Positions 34,855-44,324 are shown, numbered from the stretch's first letter. The stretch is 45,009 bases of DNA from Microbacterium sp. p3-SID336 (GCF_025143365.1 NZ_JALXPE010000034.1:1-45009), one strand, 5' to 3'. Numbers and translations: made by a program. Notes: generated by a model not told the origin, from the letters alone.

Positions 34855-34860
34855 TACCCT
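34855..34860 (+). promoter_or_regulatory. Leaderless-type -10 (TACCCT)
   Basis: TACCCT ends 6 nt before ATG 34867 of the lipoprotein gene. Confidence 0.55.
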
Positions 34861-34866
34861 GTGGAC

Positions 34867-35613
34867 ATGACTCCCCGCCGTCTCGCCGTCGCGTCCGTCT
34901 CCGCCCTCGCCGCGGTCGTCCTCCTCGCCGGCTGCACGGTGGGCCCGGGCGGCGCCGCGCCGCATGCGACCTCCGATCCGTCCAGCGGCCCTGGTGACGC
35001 GGGCAGCGGCGACGACCAGAACGACCTGGAGGGGGCACTGCTCGACGACGGGCGCATGTTCGCCGTGGTCAGCTGGGGGTCATCGACGTGCATCCCGCAG
35101 GTCGCGGAGGTCACGGCCGAAGGACAGACGGTGTCGGTCACACTGGCCGAGCCCGAGGGGGACGGCGCCACCGAGCGGGCGTGCACCGCGGACCTCGCGC
35201 CCCGCGCAAGCGTGGGGGGACTGCCCGAGGGCGTGGATCCTACGAAGGACATCACGCTGCAGGTCACCTACGGCGACATGACCGACGACATCGACCTCGA
35301 GGGCGACCCGGACGCGACCGGTGCTCCCGGGAGCCCGACCGAGTACGCACCCTCGGCGGGATGGTACGACGACGGCGGTCTCGTGCTGCTGACGTGGGGA
35401 TCCTCCACCTGCCTCCCGGTGGTCGAATCGCTCGAGGGCTCCGGATCCACCGGCACCGTCACGTTCGCCACGGACGACACGCAGGTGTGCACGATGGACA
35501 TGGTCCCGCGCGGCACGGTCATCGCGTTCGCCGAGGACGAGGTCGACGACGACGCACCCTTCACGCTCACGCTGGTCGGCGGCGGCCTCGACGGCACGGT
35601 CCAGGTGCTCTGA
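34867..35613 (+). CDS. Lipoprotein with internal duplication
   Basis: A 248-residue lipoprotein with lipobox LLAGC (Cys23). The mature part holds two copies of one module of about 90 residues: WGSSTCIP ... CTADLAPR (first) and WGSSTCLP ... CTMDMVPR (second), each with a conserved cysteine pair likely to form a disulfide outside the cell. A Ser/Gly/Asp-rich linker separates lipobox and modules. Start fixed by the leaderless promoter. Ligand and role unknown. Confidence 0.82.
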   Translation: MTPRRLAVASVSALAAVVLLAGCTVGPGGAAPHATSDPSSGPGDAGSGDDQNDLEGALLDDGRMFAVVSWGSSTCIPQVAEVTAEGQTVSVTLAEPEGDGATERACTADLAPRASVGGLPEGVDPTKDITLQVTYGDMTDDIDLEGDPDATGAPGSPTEYAPSAGWYDDGGLVLLTWGSSTCLPVVESLEGSGSTGTVTFATDDTQVCTMDMVPRGTVIAFAEDEVDDDAPFTLTLVGGGLDGTVQVL

Positions 35614-35629
35614 CTCAGCAGCCCAAGGG

Positions 35630-36628
35630 CTAGAGGATGTGCACCGGGTGGCCGGTGGGGAGGGCGAGCAGGAGAGCCGCGGGGTCGGCGCGGCACACGA
35701 CGCGCACCGCGATGCCGAACTCGTCGCCGTCGAGCTCGATCGGGACGGGGTGCGACGTGGCGGCCTCGGCCGCGGAGCCGCGGAAGTAGTGCACGGAGGC
35801 GTCCCTGCCTCGACGTTCCAGCACCAGGCGGCCGGCGCGGAACCGTCGCAGCACCGAGTTGTCCCACCAGATCTTGCGCCACACGCCGAGCCAGCCGAGC
35901 ACGCCCGTCGGCTGGATGACGGCGACATCGAGCGTCGCATCCGTGATGGAGGCATCGGGGATCAGGCTGATCCCGGCGGGGAGGGTGCCGCAGTTGGCGA
36001 ACAGCACGCTGTGCACCTTGGTGGAATGAAGACGGCCCTCGCCGATCTGGTACACGGTGCGGAAGGGCTTGGCCCGCGGAAGCGAGCGGGCGGCCCCGTC
36101 GACGTACGCGATCCAGCCGACCGACTTCTTCAGGTCCGAGCGGGTGTTGGCGATCATGTCCGCGTCGAGCCCGATGCCCGCGAGGACCACGAACGCATGC
36201 TCGACCTCGTCGCCGCCCTCGCGGGTGATGCGCGCCCAGCCGATGTCGATCGCGTGCCGGAAGTCGCCCAGGGCCGCGCGGATCATCTCGGCGGGGTCCG
36301 TCAGCGGCAGGCCGAGGTTGCGGGCGAGCAGGTTGCCCGTGCCGCTCGGCAGGATCGCCAGCGGCACGCCGGTGTTCGCGATGGCCTCGGCGACCGCCCG
36401 GACCGTGCCGTCTCCGCCCGCCACCAGCACCACGTCGACGCCCCGTGCGAGGGCTTCTGCGGTGGCCCCCTGACCGGCGTCCTCGACCGTCGTCGGGTAG
36501 AACGCGGGATGCTCCCACCCCGCCTCCCTGCTCAGCGCGCGGACCTGCGCACGCAGGGTCTTGCCGTCGACCTTCACCGGGTTGTAGACGAGCGCCGCCT
36601 GCTTCGTGACAGGGCGGCTCATGGTCAT
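35630..36628 (-). CDS. Diacylglycerol kinase-family lipid kinase
   Basis: A 332-residue protein of the DAGK catalytic family (DgkB/YegS type). LVYNPVK and the nucleotide-binding GGDGTVRAVAEAI with LPSGTGNLLARNLGLP are clear, and the C-terminal domain (PAGISLIPDASITDATLDVAVI and ELDGDEFG) fits. Such enzymes phosphorylate diacylglycerol or related lipids at the membrane with ATP. ATG 36628 is supported by TAGAGT (36636-36641) ending 7 nt upstream; ATG 36622 is two codons later. Divergent from serS. Confidence 0.9.
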   Translation of the reverse strand: MTMSRPVTKQAALVYNPVKVDGKTLRAQVRALSREAGWEHPAFYPTTVEDAGQGATAEALARGVDVVLVAGGDGTVRAVAEAIANTGVPLAILPSGTGNLLARNLGLPLTDPAEMIRAALGDFRHAIDIGWARITREGGDEVEHAFVVLAGIGLDADMIANTRSDLKKSVGWIAYVDGAARSLPRAKPFRTVYQIGEGRLHSTKVHSVLFANCGTLPAGISLIPDASITDATLDVAVIQPTGVLGWLGVWRKIWWDNSVLRRFRAGRLVLERRGRDASVHYFRGSAAEAATSHPVPIELDGDEFGIAVRVVCRADPAALLLALPTGHPVHIL

Positions 36629-36635
36629 GGCGCCT

Positions 36636-36641
36636 ACTCTA
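36636..36641 (-). promoter_or_regulatory. Leaderless-type -10 (TAGAGT)
   Basis: TAGAGT on the minus strand, 7 nt before ATG 36628. It is only 33 bp from the -10 of serS on the other strand. Confidence 0.6.
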
Positions 36642-36673
36642 GACCGGCACCGGGAGGGCTCCGGCGCACCTCG

Positions 36674-36679
36674 TAGACT
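36674..36679 (+). promoter_or_regulatory. Leaderless-type -10 (TAGACT)
   Basis: TAGACT ends 6 nt before ATG 36686 of serS. A leaderless serS leaves no room for a T-box or other leader control. Confidence 0.65.
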
Positions 36680-36685
36680 TGACGG

Positions 36686-37990
36686 ATGATCGACCTCGCA
36701 CTCCTCCGCGAAAACCCGGAGATCGTCCGCCGTTCGCAGGCTGCCCGTGGCAACGACCAGAGCACCGTCGACGTCGCACTCGAGGCCGATCGATCGCGCC
36801 GTGCCGCGCTCACGGCGTTCGAGGAGCTGCGGGCCGAGCAGAACGCCTTCGGCAAGCAGGTCGCGAAGGCGCCGAAGGAGGAGAAGGCCGCGCTCGTCGC
36901 TCAGGCCAAGGATCTCGCCGAGCGCGTGAAGCAGGCGCAGGCCGAGGCCAACGCGGCGTCGGAGGCGGCGGCCGTCGCCCTCGCCCGCATCGAGAACATC
37001 GTGATCGACGGGGTGCCGGCGGGCGGCGAGGAGGACTTCATCGAGCTGCGTCGCGTCGGCGAGCTCCCCGCGTTCGACTTCGAGCCCCGCGACCACCTGG
37101 AGCTCGGCGAACTGCTCGGCGCGATCGACATGGAGCGCGGCGCCAAGGTGTCCGGGGCCCGGTTCTACTTCCTGCGCGGCATCGGCGCCCGCCTCGAGAT
37201 CGCCCTCATGAACCTCGCGCTCGACAAGGCGCTGCAGAACGGCTTCGTGCCACTGATCACGCCCACTCTCGTGCGGCCGGAGATCATGCAGGGCACCGGC
37301 TTCCTCGGCGAGCACGCGGACGAGGTGTACCACCTCGACAAGGACGACGACCTGTACCTGGTCGGCACGAGTGAGGTCGCGCTCGCCGGATACCACAAGG
37401 ACGAGATCGTGGACCTCTCCGACGGGGCGCTGCGCTACGCCGGCTGGTCCACGTGCTACCGCCGGGAGGCGGGGTCGCACGGCAAGGACACCCGCGGGAT
37501 CATCCGCGTGCACCAGTTCAACAAGCTCGAGATGTTCGTGTACACCACGGCCGAGGACGCCGAGGCCGAGCACCTGCGGCTCGTCGCGCTGCAGGAGGAG
37601 ATGCTCACGGCGCTCGGCCTGGCGTACCGGGTGATCGACGTCGCAGCGGGCGACCTCGGCTCCAGCGCTGCGCGCAAGTACGACATCGAGGCCTGGGTGC
37701 CCACGCAGGGCGCCTTCCGCGAACTGACCTCCACGTCGAACTGCACGACGTACCAGGCCCGCCGGCTCGACGTGCGGCACCGGCCGGAGGCCGAGGAGGG
37801 GTCTGGCGCGCCCAAGACCCAGCACGTCGCCACGCTCAACGGCACCCTGGCCACGACGCGGTGGATCGTGGCGCTGCTGGAGACGCACCAGCAGGCCGAC
37901 GGCTCCGTGCGCGTGCCGGCGGTGCTGCGCCCCTACCTCGGCGGGCTCGAGGTGATCAGCCCGCTCGCCGACGAGCGAGCTGCCCGGTGA
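36686..37990 (+). CDS. serS: Seryl-tRNA synthetase
   Basis: A 434-residue class II synthetase. The N-terminal tRNA-binding arm (about 28-105) is an antiparallel coiled coil. The catalytic part shows [33 protein letters not shown], motif 2 [22 protein letters not shown] and motif 3 [20 protein letters not shown]. Charges tRNA-Ser, including the tRNA-Ser(TGA) coded 0.9 kb downstream. GTGA overlap with the HAD gene. Confidence 0.97.
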   Translation: MIDLALLRENPEIVRRSQAARGNDQSTVDVALEADRSRRAALTAFEELRAEQNAFGKQVAKAPKEEKAALVAQAKDLAERVKQAQAEANAASEAAAVALARIENIVIDGVPAGGEEDFIELRRVGELPAFDFEPRDHLELGELLGAIDMERGAKVSGARFYFLRGIGARLEIALMNLALDKALQNGFVPLITPTLVRPEIMQGTGFLGEHADEVYHLDKDDDLYLVGTSEVALAGYHKDEIVDLSDGALRYAGWSTCYRREAGSHGKDTRGIIRVHQFNKLEMFVYTTAEDAEAEHLRLVALQEEMLTALGLAYRVIDVAAGDLGSSAARKYDIEAWVPTQGAFRELTSTSNCTTYQARRLDVRHRPEAEEGSGAPKTQHVATLNGTLATTRWIVALLETHQQADGSVRVPAVLRPYLGGLEVISPLADERAAR

Positions 37991-38808
37991 CCGCCCCCTG
38001 GCTGGTCGGCCTCGACGTCGACGGGACGATCCTGCTGCAGGACGAGACCATGAGCCCCGGCGTACCGGAGGCCGTGGCTCGGGTCCGCGACGCGGGTCAC
38101 CTCGTGACGATCGCGACCGGCCGCAGCTGGATGGCCACGCGACGGTACGTCGAGGAGCTCGGTATCACGCCCGATCACGTGGTCTGCTCGAACGGCGCGG
38201 TGACCATGCGCCGGGTCGGTGACGACTGGGAGCGGTGGCACGTCGAGACCTTCGATCCCACGCCGGCGCTGGCGCTGCTGCGCGACCGGCTGCCGGAGGC
38301 ACGGTACATGGTCGAGCTCGGCTCGGGACAGCGCCTCTACACGGAGCAGCTCGACGACTGGACGCTCGACGGCGGTCGGCAGGTGGAGTTCGACGAGCTC
38401 AGCGTGCTTCCCGTCTCCCGCATCGTCGTCGTCTCGCCAGGGCACGACGAGGAGGACTTCCATCGTCTGGTCGCCGACGCCGGTCTCAACGAGGTCTCCT
38501 ACGCGATCGGCTGGACGGCGTGGCTCGACATCGCGCCGCAGGGCGTCGATAAGGGCACGGCGCTCGAACGCGTACGCGCGGAACTGGGCCTGCACGCGGA
38601 GCGGGTGCTCGTCGCCGGGGACGGTCGCAACGACATCGGCATGTTCGGATGGGCGCTCGCCGGGGGCGGTCGTGCGGTGGCCATGGGGCAGGCGCCGGCC
38701 GAGGTGAAGCGCGCAGCGGGGGAGACCACGGCGGATGTCGTCGACGGTGGCCTCGCGCTGGCGCTCGACACGCTTCCAGCACCCGCCCAGGTCGACGCAC
38801 GAGAATAG
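37987..38808 (+). CDS. HAD-family phosphatase (Cof-type)
   Basis: A 273-residue hydrolase. The nucleophile motif is DVDGT (first Asp), TGRSW follows as motif II region, a Cof-type cap domain fills about 85-185, K-containing VDKGTAL is motif III and [10 protein letters not shown] is motif IV. Members remove phosphate from sugar phosphates, flavins or nucleotides; the substrate cannot be named. GTG 37987 overlaps the serS stop by 4 nt, so both come from the serS promoter. Confidence 0.92.
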   Translation: MTAPWLVGLDVDGTILLQDETMSPGVPEAVARVRDAGHLVTIATGRSWMATRRYVEELGITPDHVVCSNGAVTMRRVGDDWERWHVETFDPTPALALLRDRLPEARYMVELGSGQRLYTEQLDDWTLDGGRQVEFDELSVLPVSRIVVVSPGHDEEDFHRLVADAGLNEVSYAIGWTAWLDIAPQGVDKGTALERVRAELGLHAERVLVAGDGRNDIGMFGWALAGGGRAVAMGQAPAEVKRAAGETTADVVDGGLALALDTLPAPAQVDARE

Positions 38809-38816
38809 AGTTCGGC

Positions 38817-38822
38817 TAGACT
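38817..38822 (+). promoter_or_regulatory. Probable -10 of tRNA-Ser
   Basis: TAGACT 28 nt before tRNA-Ser; the -35 is weak. Confidence 0.45.
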
Positions 38823-38850
38823 CACGCCTGGTCGGCAGACGCATCTGTCG

Positions 38851-38935
38851 GGAGGGTTGTCCGAGCGGCCGATGGAGCTGGTCTTGAAAACCAGTGGGCA
38901 GAGATGTCTCGTGGGTTCGAATCCCACACCCTCCG
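38851..38935 (+). tRNA. tRNA-Ser (TGA)
   Basis: An 85-nt tRNA with the long variable arm of class II tRNAs. The acceptor GGAGGGT pairs with ACCCTCC, the discriminator is G, the anticodon stem-loop CTGGT-CTTGAAA-ACCAG carries TGA (reads TCA and related Ser codons), and the T-loop is GTTCGAATC. CCA is not encoded. Confidence 0.95.
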
Positions 38936-38988
38936 CATACCGCGCACGGTGAGTCCCCCCGAGCCGCGCCGAATTCGAAAGGGCCCGA

Positions 38989-40221
38989 GTGAGCGACACC
39001 CCCCGCCGCCGCCGTACCATCGCACGACACGGTCAACAGCGCACCCCGGGACCCCTCGGGCAGCTGCTGAAGTTCGTCGCGATCGGTCTCTCCGTGGTCC
39101 TCGTCAGCGGGTTCGGCGTCGGGGCGTACCTTCTCTACGACTTCTCCAGCACTGTCTCCGCGAACGCAGTCGACCTGGAGGGCCAGGAGGAGCTGCCGCC
39201 GGACATCGGCGAGTACAAGGGCGGCTTCAATCTCGTGCTCACCGGTGTCGACACCTGCGAGGAGAAGTACAAGGACCTCTTCGGCGACCGCTGCACCGGT
39301 CGCGACGCGGGCGGCACGCTCAACGACGTGAACCTGCTCGTCCACGTCTCCCAGGAGCCGCGTCGGATCACGGTCGTCAGCTTCCCGCGCGACCTGATGG
39401 TGCCCATCCCCGAATGCACGGATGAGGACGGCGACGTCCACTCCGCCATGAGCAAGCAGCCCCTCAACACCGCGTACACCGACGGCGGCCTCAACTGCGT
39501 CGCGAAGACCATCTCGCAGCTGACCGACCAGGAGGTGCAGTTCGCGGCCTCGGTGACCTTCGGCGGCGTGATCGAGATCACCAATGCGATCGGCGGCGTC
39601 GAGGTGTGCCTCGCGAACCCGATCAAGGACCGCTACACCGGCCTCGACATGGAGGCGGGTACGCACTGGCTGCAGGGTCTGCAGGCGCTGCAGTTCCTGC
39701 GCACCCGGCACGGCGTCGGCGACGGCAGCGATCTCGGGCGCATCGGCAACCAGCAGCAGTACATGTCGAGCCTGGCCCGCGCCCTGATCAGCGGCGAGAC
39801 GCTCGGCAACGTCCCTGTCATGCTCAAGCTCGCCAACATCGGCCTCAACAACCTCGAGACCAGCACCTCGCTCGCCGACCCGATGAAGATCGTGCAGATC
39901 GCGCTCGCCGTGAAGTCGGTGCCGTTCGAGGACATCGTCTTCCTGCAGTACCCGACGAACACCGACAGCGCCGACCCGAACAAGGTCGTCCCGAACCAGC
40001 AGGCCGCTTCGGTGATGTGGGAGGCCATCGAGGCGAACGCGCAGCTGCAGGTCACGCATCAGAACACCAGCAACGACGGCGTGATCGTGCAGGAGCCGAC
40101 CACGCCGGTCGATGCGACGCCCGATCCGAACGCCACTCCGAGCGACGTCGTCGCGCTGCCGGACAGCATCAAGGGCAACTCCGCCGCGCAGCAGACCTGC
40201 TCGAACGGCAACGTGCGCTGA
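38989..40221 (+). CDS. LytR-CpsA-Psr (LCP) family protein
   Basis: A 410-residue membrane protein. Cytoplasmic Arg-rich N-terminus, one helix (about 27-50), then an outside LCP domain: NLVLTGVDTCEEKY, then DVNLLVHVSQEPRRITVVSFPRDLMVPIP, NTAYTDGG, IGGVEVCL and ALQFLRTRHGVGDGSDLGRI with the conserved Arg and Asp residues. LCP enzymes attach polymers such as teichoic acids or arabinogalactan-type glycans to peptidoglycan from lipid-linked precursors. Cysteine pairs are present outside. GTG start with GAAAGG upstream, 53 bp after tRNA-Ser. Confidence 0.92.
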   Translation: MSDTPRRRRTIARHGQQRTPGPLGQLLKFVAIGLSVVLVSGFGVGAYLLYDFSSTVSANAVDLEGQEELPPDIGEYKGGFNLVLTGVDTCEEKYKDLFGDRCTGRDAGGTLNDVNLLVHVSQEPRRITVVSFPRDLMVPIPECTDEDGDVHSAMSKQPLNTAYTDGGLNCVAKTISQLTDQEVQFAASVTFGGVIEITNAIGGVEVCLANPIKDRYTGLDMEAGTHWLQGLQALQFLRTRHGVGDGSDLGRIGNQQQYMSSLARALISGETLGNVPVMLKLANIGLNNLETSTSLADPMKIVQIALAVKSVPFEDIVFLQYPTNTDSADPNKVVPNQQAASVMWEAIEANAQLQVTHQNTSNDGVIVQEPTTPVDATPDPNATPSDVVALPDSIKGNSAAQQTCSNGNVR

Positions 40222-40227
40222 CCGGTG

Positions 40228-41658
40228 TCACGGCCTCCAGCGGGGGTCGACCTGAACCGCGATGCCGGTTTCGGTCAGCGCTGCCTCCGTCGCCGCGTCC
40301 ACCGCGCGGACCACATCGGCGGTGAGAGCAGCGCAGCGGCGGCGGAGCGTCTCCGTGGCGCCCTCCCTGGCGCGCGCGGACTGCAGCTCGGCGACGCGCT
40401 GGGTGGCATCGCGTTCCACCGGGTCCAGGTGCGCCCGCAGCGCCTGCTGCGCCGCGCCGAAGCGTCCGGAGAGCCGCGCGCTGTCGAGCGCCCGCTGCGT
40501 CCGCCACCAGTACGAGCGAGGGTCGAACAGGTCCTGACGGTACTGATGCGGCGGCATCGCGGCGCGCTCGCCCGGGAGGGACAGGCCGCCCGCCAGTGAC
40601 GCATCGGGGAAGACGGGGATGTACGCGGTGGTGCAGGGCGTCGCCGCCGCCCACCACACCACGTCGAGGGCGTCCGGGTCCGGCGACAGCTCGACGATCA
40701 TCGACGACGCGGTGTTGCCCCACGTGAAGCCGGACGGCGCCTCGTGCATGCACAGGGTGAGGAAGTCGGGTGACGCCGCGTCGAACGTGGGGCCGCCGAG
40801 GAACGAGTCCTCCAGGTGATCGCGGAGGATGCCGCGCATGTGGTCGATGTCGACGCCGCCCGCGAGGCGCGCGCGTTCCAAGAGGTCCCGCGACCGCGCG
40901 CGCCGGATGTGCGACACCTGCAGCGGCACGAGGGGATCGGTGAACGCGGCGGCGAAGTCCAGTTCCGCGGTCGCCGTATATCCGTGCGCCGCGGCCTCCC
41001 GTGCGGCGTGCTCGCTCTGCAGCTCGGCGTCCCGGCGGATGCTGATCTCGTTGCTGATGCTGTCCACCGCATCCGCACGCCGTGCCGCCCACTCCCGCCC
41101 CGCGGTCTCGAGGATCCAGGCCTCCTGCGGATCCGCGATCAGGAAGGCGTTGTCGTACGCCCCGGTGATCGCGCTCTCGCCGAACTTCCCCGAACCCCAT
41201 TGGCCGTGCTTCTCCAGCAGCGCGGTGATGACGTCGACGGCCTCCCTGGCGGTTCGGGCCCGTTCGAGCCCGAGCCGCACGAGTTCCATGCCGAGCACCC
41301 CCGGCGCCGGTTCCTCGCCGTCGCGCGCCGCGGCGATCGCCGCACGCAGAGGCGTCGTGAACAGCGCCTCGTTGCCGATCGCCACCCGATGCTCGTTCAC
41401 GCCGGATTCGTAGCCCCAGCACCAGAAGGGCGCGGAGCCGATGTGCGCGGAGGCGGGCGCGTCGTCGATGACCAGCTGCGCCAGCGCGAGCGGAGCCCCC
41501 GCGTTCCGAGCAGGTCGCAGCCGGAGCGGCTGCGACTCCCCCGCAGGGCGGTCGCTGTTCTTTCCGAAGATCGTCCGCCCCGTGCTCGACCCGGCAGGGG
41601 TCGCCACGATCGAGTCGCAGCTCCACGCGGGCGCCCAGGTCTCGGTCGCGGGCGTCAT
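40228..41658 (-). CDS. C69 (U34) family dipeptidase
   Basis: A 476-residue Ntn-type hydrolase. MTPATETWAPAWSCDSIVA ends with Cys14, the likely N-terminal nucleophile after self-cleavage, followed by GRTIFGKNSDRP, the C69 signature. CWGYESGVNEHRVAIGNEALF and GNTASSMIVELSP are typical. The family cleaves dipeptides. There is no export signal. ATG 41658 overlaps the permease stop by 4 nt, making it the last gene of the glycerate kinase-permease-peptidase operon. Pairing with this permease suggests the imported compound may carry an amide or peptide bond, which is inference. Confidence 0.87.
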   Translation of the reverse strand: MTPATETWAPAWSCDSIVATPAGSSTGRTIFGKNSDRPAGESQPLRLRPARNAGAPLALAQLVIDDAPASAHIGSAPFWCWGYESGVNEHRVAIGNEALFTTPLRAAIAAARDGEEPAPGVLGMELVRLGLERARTAREAVDVITALLEKHGQWGSGKFGESAITGAYDNAFLIADPQEAWILETAGREWAARRADAVDSISNEISIRRDAELQSEHAAREAAAHGYTATAELDFAAAFTDPLVPLQVSHIRRARSRDLLERARLAGGVDIDHMRGILRDHLEDSFLGGPTFDAASPDFLTLCMHEAPSGFTWGNTASSMIVELSPDPDALDVVWWAAATPCTTAYIPVFPDASLAGGLSLPGERAAMPPHQYRQDLFDPRSYWWRTQRALDSARLSGRFGAAQQALRAHLDPVERDATQRVAELQSARAREGATETLRRRCAALTADVVRAVDAATEAALTETGIAVQVDPRWRP

Positions 41659-43079
41659 CGCGCCGTCTCCTCGACGACGGCGGGCTCGACCTTCGGCCGG
41701 TAGAAGCGTCCCTTGGTCGCCGCGGTCAGGATGACGTGCAGCACCGGGCCGACGATCATCGCGACGAACGAGGCGTACTCCATGGGGTACAGCCCGAGGA
41801 TCCCGGCGGCGCCGACGGCGACAGCGGCTCCCAGGGAGAGCAGACCGCAGGGGTTCCAGGCCCTGACCTTGCCCTCCTCGAACTCGATGTCCTCCGTGCG
41901 GCCGAGCTTCAGCAGGCGACGGCAGATGAAGTAGTCGGTCAGCAGGACGAGTACCCAGGTGTTGGTGAGGACGCCGGTGATGGCGAGGAACGTGTCCAGA
42001 TGGTTGATCACATTCCCGGCGTAGAACACGACGCCGAACAGCCAGACGCCGAACATCCACCAGGGCCGGCCGGGGCGGAAGTGCGCGATGACGTCGAAGC
42101 CGGCGGCCAGCGTGATCGAGCCGCCGTACAGGTTCATCACATTGATGCGGATCTGGGTGATCACGACGAAGATCACGCCGGCGACGCCCATCAGGTGCAC
42201 GAACACGAAGCCAGGGTCCTGCGCCTTCTCCGGCCCGAAGGCGCCGACGAGACCCGCGCCGAAGTACGCGCCGAGACCGATCACCGCGAACATCGGGATC
42301 AGCTCCAGCAGCATGATGGTGGCCGTCCCGCGGTAGCGGATGTCGCGGGCGGCGAAGCGGCCGTAGTCGGTCGCCATGAGTCCCTGGAAGATCATCTGCC
42401 CGTTGGCGAGGCTCATCGCCGCGGCGAGGCCGGCGCCGCCGCCCGCGCCGATCGGTCCCCACTGGAACGCCTCGGCGCCGCCCGGCTGATTCGCCATCGC
42501 CACGATCGCCCAGACGAGCAGGACCACGAAGATCGGGAACCCCCACGTCTGCAGGATCGACATGGAGTACATGCCGCGCCAGACGAGCCCGATCGTGAGC
42601 AGGCCGACCAGGGCGAAGATGACGATGCCGCCGAGCGAGCCGATGTCGATGCCGAGGGAGTAGGCGATCGCATGCGACACGATCGTGCCCTCGAAGAGGA
42701 AGTAGAACACGAAGTTGATCGCGTAGATGAAGGAGGTGACGGCGGCTCCTCGGGCGCCGAAGCCGAGGCCGCGCGACAGCAGTCCCTGCGACAGTCCCTC
42801 CCGGCTCGCCATGCGCATCGTGAGCGCCCCGATCACGAGGGCGCCGATGAAGAAGTAGCCGATCGGCAGCAGCATGAGCGGCCAGCCGACGGTGAAGAGC
42901 TGCTGGGCGCCGAACGAGAAGAAGAACATCGCCGTGGCGTTCCCGAGCAACACGAGGCTGATGGCCGGGATGGGCCAGCGCTGCTGCGCCGGGACGCGGG
43001 CGGTCGAGTAGCTCTCGATCTGGTCGTCGATCGACGCTTCCGGTCCGCGCAGGCTGCGGCGCACGTCTTTGAGTGACAT
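41655..43079 (-). CDS. NCS1-type purine/cytosine permease-like transporter
   Basis: A 474-residue inner-membrane transporter with about twelve helices. The N-terminal region with SIDDQIESYSTARVPAQQRW, then SFGAQQLFTVGWPLML and the central MSLANGQMIFQGLMATDYGRFAARD match the cytosine/purine/allantoin permease superfamily. Substrate cannot be fixed from sequence; purines, pyrimidines, allantoin and hydantoins are the family range. ATG 43079 has GAAAGGA about 5 nt upstream. It follows glycerate kinase by 26 bp. Confidence 0.88.
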   Translation of the reverse strand: MSLKDVRRSLRGPEASIDDQIESYSTARVPAQQRWPIPAISLVLLGNATAMFFFSFGAQQLFTVGWPLMLLPIGYFFIGALVIGALTMRMASREGLSQGLLSRGLGFGARGAAVTSFIYAINFVFYFLFEGTIVSHAIAYSLGIDIGSLGGIVIFALVGLLTIGLVWRGMYSMSILQTWGFPIFVVLLVWAIVAMANQPGGAEAFQWGPIGAGGGAGLAAAMSLANGQMIFQGLMATDYGRFAARDIRYRGTATIMLLELIPMFAVIGLGAYFGAGLVGAFGPEKAQDPGFVFVHLMGVAGVIFVVITQIRINVMNLYGGSITLAAGFDVIAHFRPGRPWWMFGVWLFGVVFYAGNVINHLDTFLAITGVLTNTWVLVLLTDYFICRRLLKLGRTEDIEFEEGKVRAWNPCGLLSLGAAVAVGAAGILGLYPMEYASFVAMIVGPVLHVILTAATKGRFYRPKVEPAVVEETAR

Positions 43080-43105
43080 CGTCGTCCTTTCAGGGTGGGT
43101 CGTGG

Positions 43106-44251
43106 TCAGTGTGTGCGGGCCGGGTCGGCCGTCCGCAGGAGCGGGAGTGCCAGGTGCGCTCCCGCCTGTTCGAGGGTCAGCAGGGTCAGGGCGGGGTCGT
43201 GCTCGGTGCCGGGTGCGAGGTCGCCGAGGGAGAGGACGCCGGCGAGACCCGCGGCGCGTGCCCGCTCGCCGAGCTGGTCCTGGCCGACGATGGCGTACAC
43301 CGGAACGCCATGGCGCGCGGCCATCCGCACGACGACGGACGGCACCTTCCCCGCGAGGGACTGTGCATCGAGCCGGCCTTCGCCCGTGATCACCGCGTCG
43401 CTCCGGGCGATCTCCGCGTCGAGCCCCATCACCTCGGCCACGGCTTCGCCGCCACTGCGCAGCTCGGCTCCGAGCAGCAGCAGGCCCCAGCCGAGCCCGC
43501 CAGCCGCGCCCGCTCCGGGGTGTCGCGGATCGACGGCACCGGACGGCGGTCGGTCGTGCGTCGCGACCTCGGCGAAGCGGGCCAGGCCGGCTTCGAGTCG
43601 CGCGACAGCGCCCGCGTCGGCACCCTTCTGGGGTCCGAATCCCGCCGCGGCGCCGTCCGTCCCCAGAAGTGGCGTGTCCACGTCGCACAGTCCGGTCAGC
43701 GCGACCGAGGTCAGGCGGGGGTCGAGCCCGGACCAGTCGATGCGGTGCAGGTCCGTCAGCGCCGCGCCGCCGCGGGGGAGCGGTGCCCCCGCGCGGTCGA
43801 GGAGACGCACACCCAGCTGCCGCAGCATCCCCGCGCCGCCGTCGCTCGTCGCGCTGCCGCCCAGGGCGACGTGCACGGCCGTGGCACCCGCGTCGAGGGC
43901 GTGCCGCACGGCATCGCCGACACCGGACGAGTCGGCGCGCTCCGCCTCGTCGGTCGTGGGGCGGCGCCCTCCGAGCCCGCACACCGTCGCGACTTCGATC
44001 AGCCACACGCCGTCCTGGTGGGCGATCGTGCTGTCGAGCGGCGCGCCCAGCGCATCGCGCACCACGACGTCCTCCGCGACGAAACCGGCGTGGATCAGGG
44101 CCTGCAGGGTGCCGTCTCCGCCATCGGCCATGGGCAGGTCGCGCACCACCAGATCGGCGCGGGCGGCACCGAGACCTCGACGGACGGCGGCGCAGGCATC
44201 AGCGGCTGTGGCTGTGCCTTTGAACTTGTCCATCGCCACCAGGATGCGCAT
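43106..44251 (-). CDS. Glycerate kinase
   Basis: A 381-residue enzyme of the GarK/GlxK family, phosphorylating D-glycerate with ATP (2-phosphoglycerate in GarK-type members). MRILVAMDKFKGT, DLPMADGGDGTLQAL, ALGGSATSDGGAGMLRQLG, ADAVITGEGRLDAQSLAGKVP-type ITGEGRLDAQSL and the HGVPVYAIVGQ stretch are family marks. ATG 44251 has GAGGAG 4-5 nt upstream. First gene of the operon, with a TACAGT -10 at 44282-44287. Glycerate is the end of glyoxylate use from purine or allantoin breakdown, which fits the linked NCS1-type permease. Confidence 0.93.
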   Translation of the reverse strand: MRILVAMDKFKGTATAADACAAVRRGLGAARADLVVRDLPMADGGDGTLQALIHAGFVAEDVVVRDALGAPLDSTIAHQDGVWLIEVATVCGLGGRRPTTDEAERADSSGVGDAVRHALDAGATAVHVALGGSATSDGGAGMLRQLGVRLLDRAGAPLPRGGAALTDLHRIDWSGLDPRLTSVALTGLCDVDTPLLGTDGAAAGFGPQKGADAGAVARLEAGLARFAEVATHDRPPSGAVDPRHPGAGAAGGLGWGLLLLGAELRSGGEAVAEVMGLDAEIARSDAVITGEGRLDAQSLAGKVPSVVVRMAARHGVPVYAIVGQDQLGERARAAGLAGVLSLGDLAPGTEHDPALTLLTLEQAGAHLALPLLRTADPARTH

Positions 44252-44281
44252 GAGACTCCTCGTCGTCGGGGTGCGAGCAAA

Positions 44282-44296
44282 ACTGTAATACATGTA
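44282..44296. promoter_or_regulatory. glycerate kinase -10 and candidate GntR operator
   Basis: On the minus strand TACAGT (44282-44287) is the -10 of the glycerate kinase operon. Beside it the 8-bp palindrome TACATGTA (44289-44296) lies in the -35/-10 spacer, a typical repressor site for GntR/FadR-type regulators. A-T richness here is far above the surroundings. Confidence 0.5.
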
Positions 44297-44324
44297 CGCA
44301 CGTCTTGCACACCTCGAGACCGGA

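Noticed and set aside
36660..36686. Possible T-box or leader control before serS
   Set aside because: The -10 is 6 nt from the ATG, so no leader RNA is available.
35630..37888. Open frame of 752 codons on the minus strand running over serS
   Set aside because: Only the part from 36628 down to 35630 is a real kinase; the rest is the antisense shadow of serS in GC-rich DNA.
38851..38935. tRNA with TGA anticodon considered as a stop suppressor or selenocysteine tRNA
   Set aside because: TGA here is the anticodon, reading Ser codon TCA; size and arms are those of normal tRNA-Ser.
37933..40059. Open frame of 708 codons on the minus strand across a HAD gene, tRNA-Ser and the LCP gene
   Set aside because: It crosses a tRNA gene and is antisense to two well-supported proteins.
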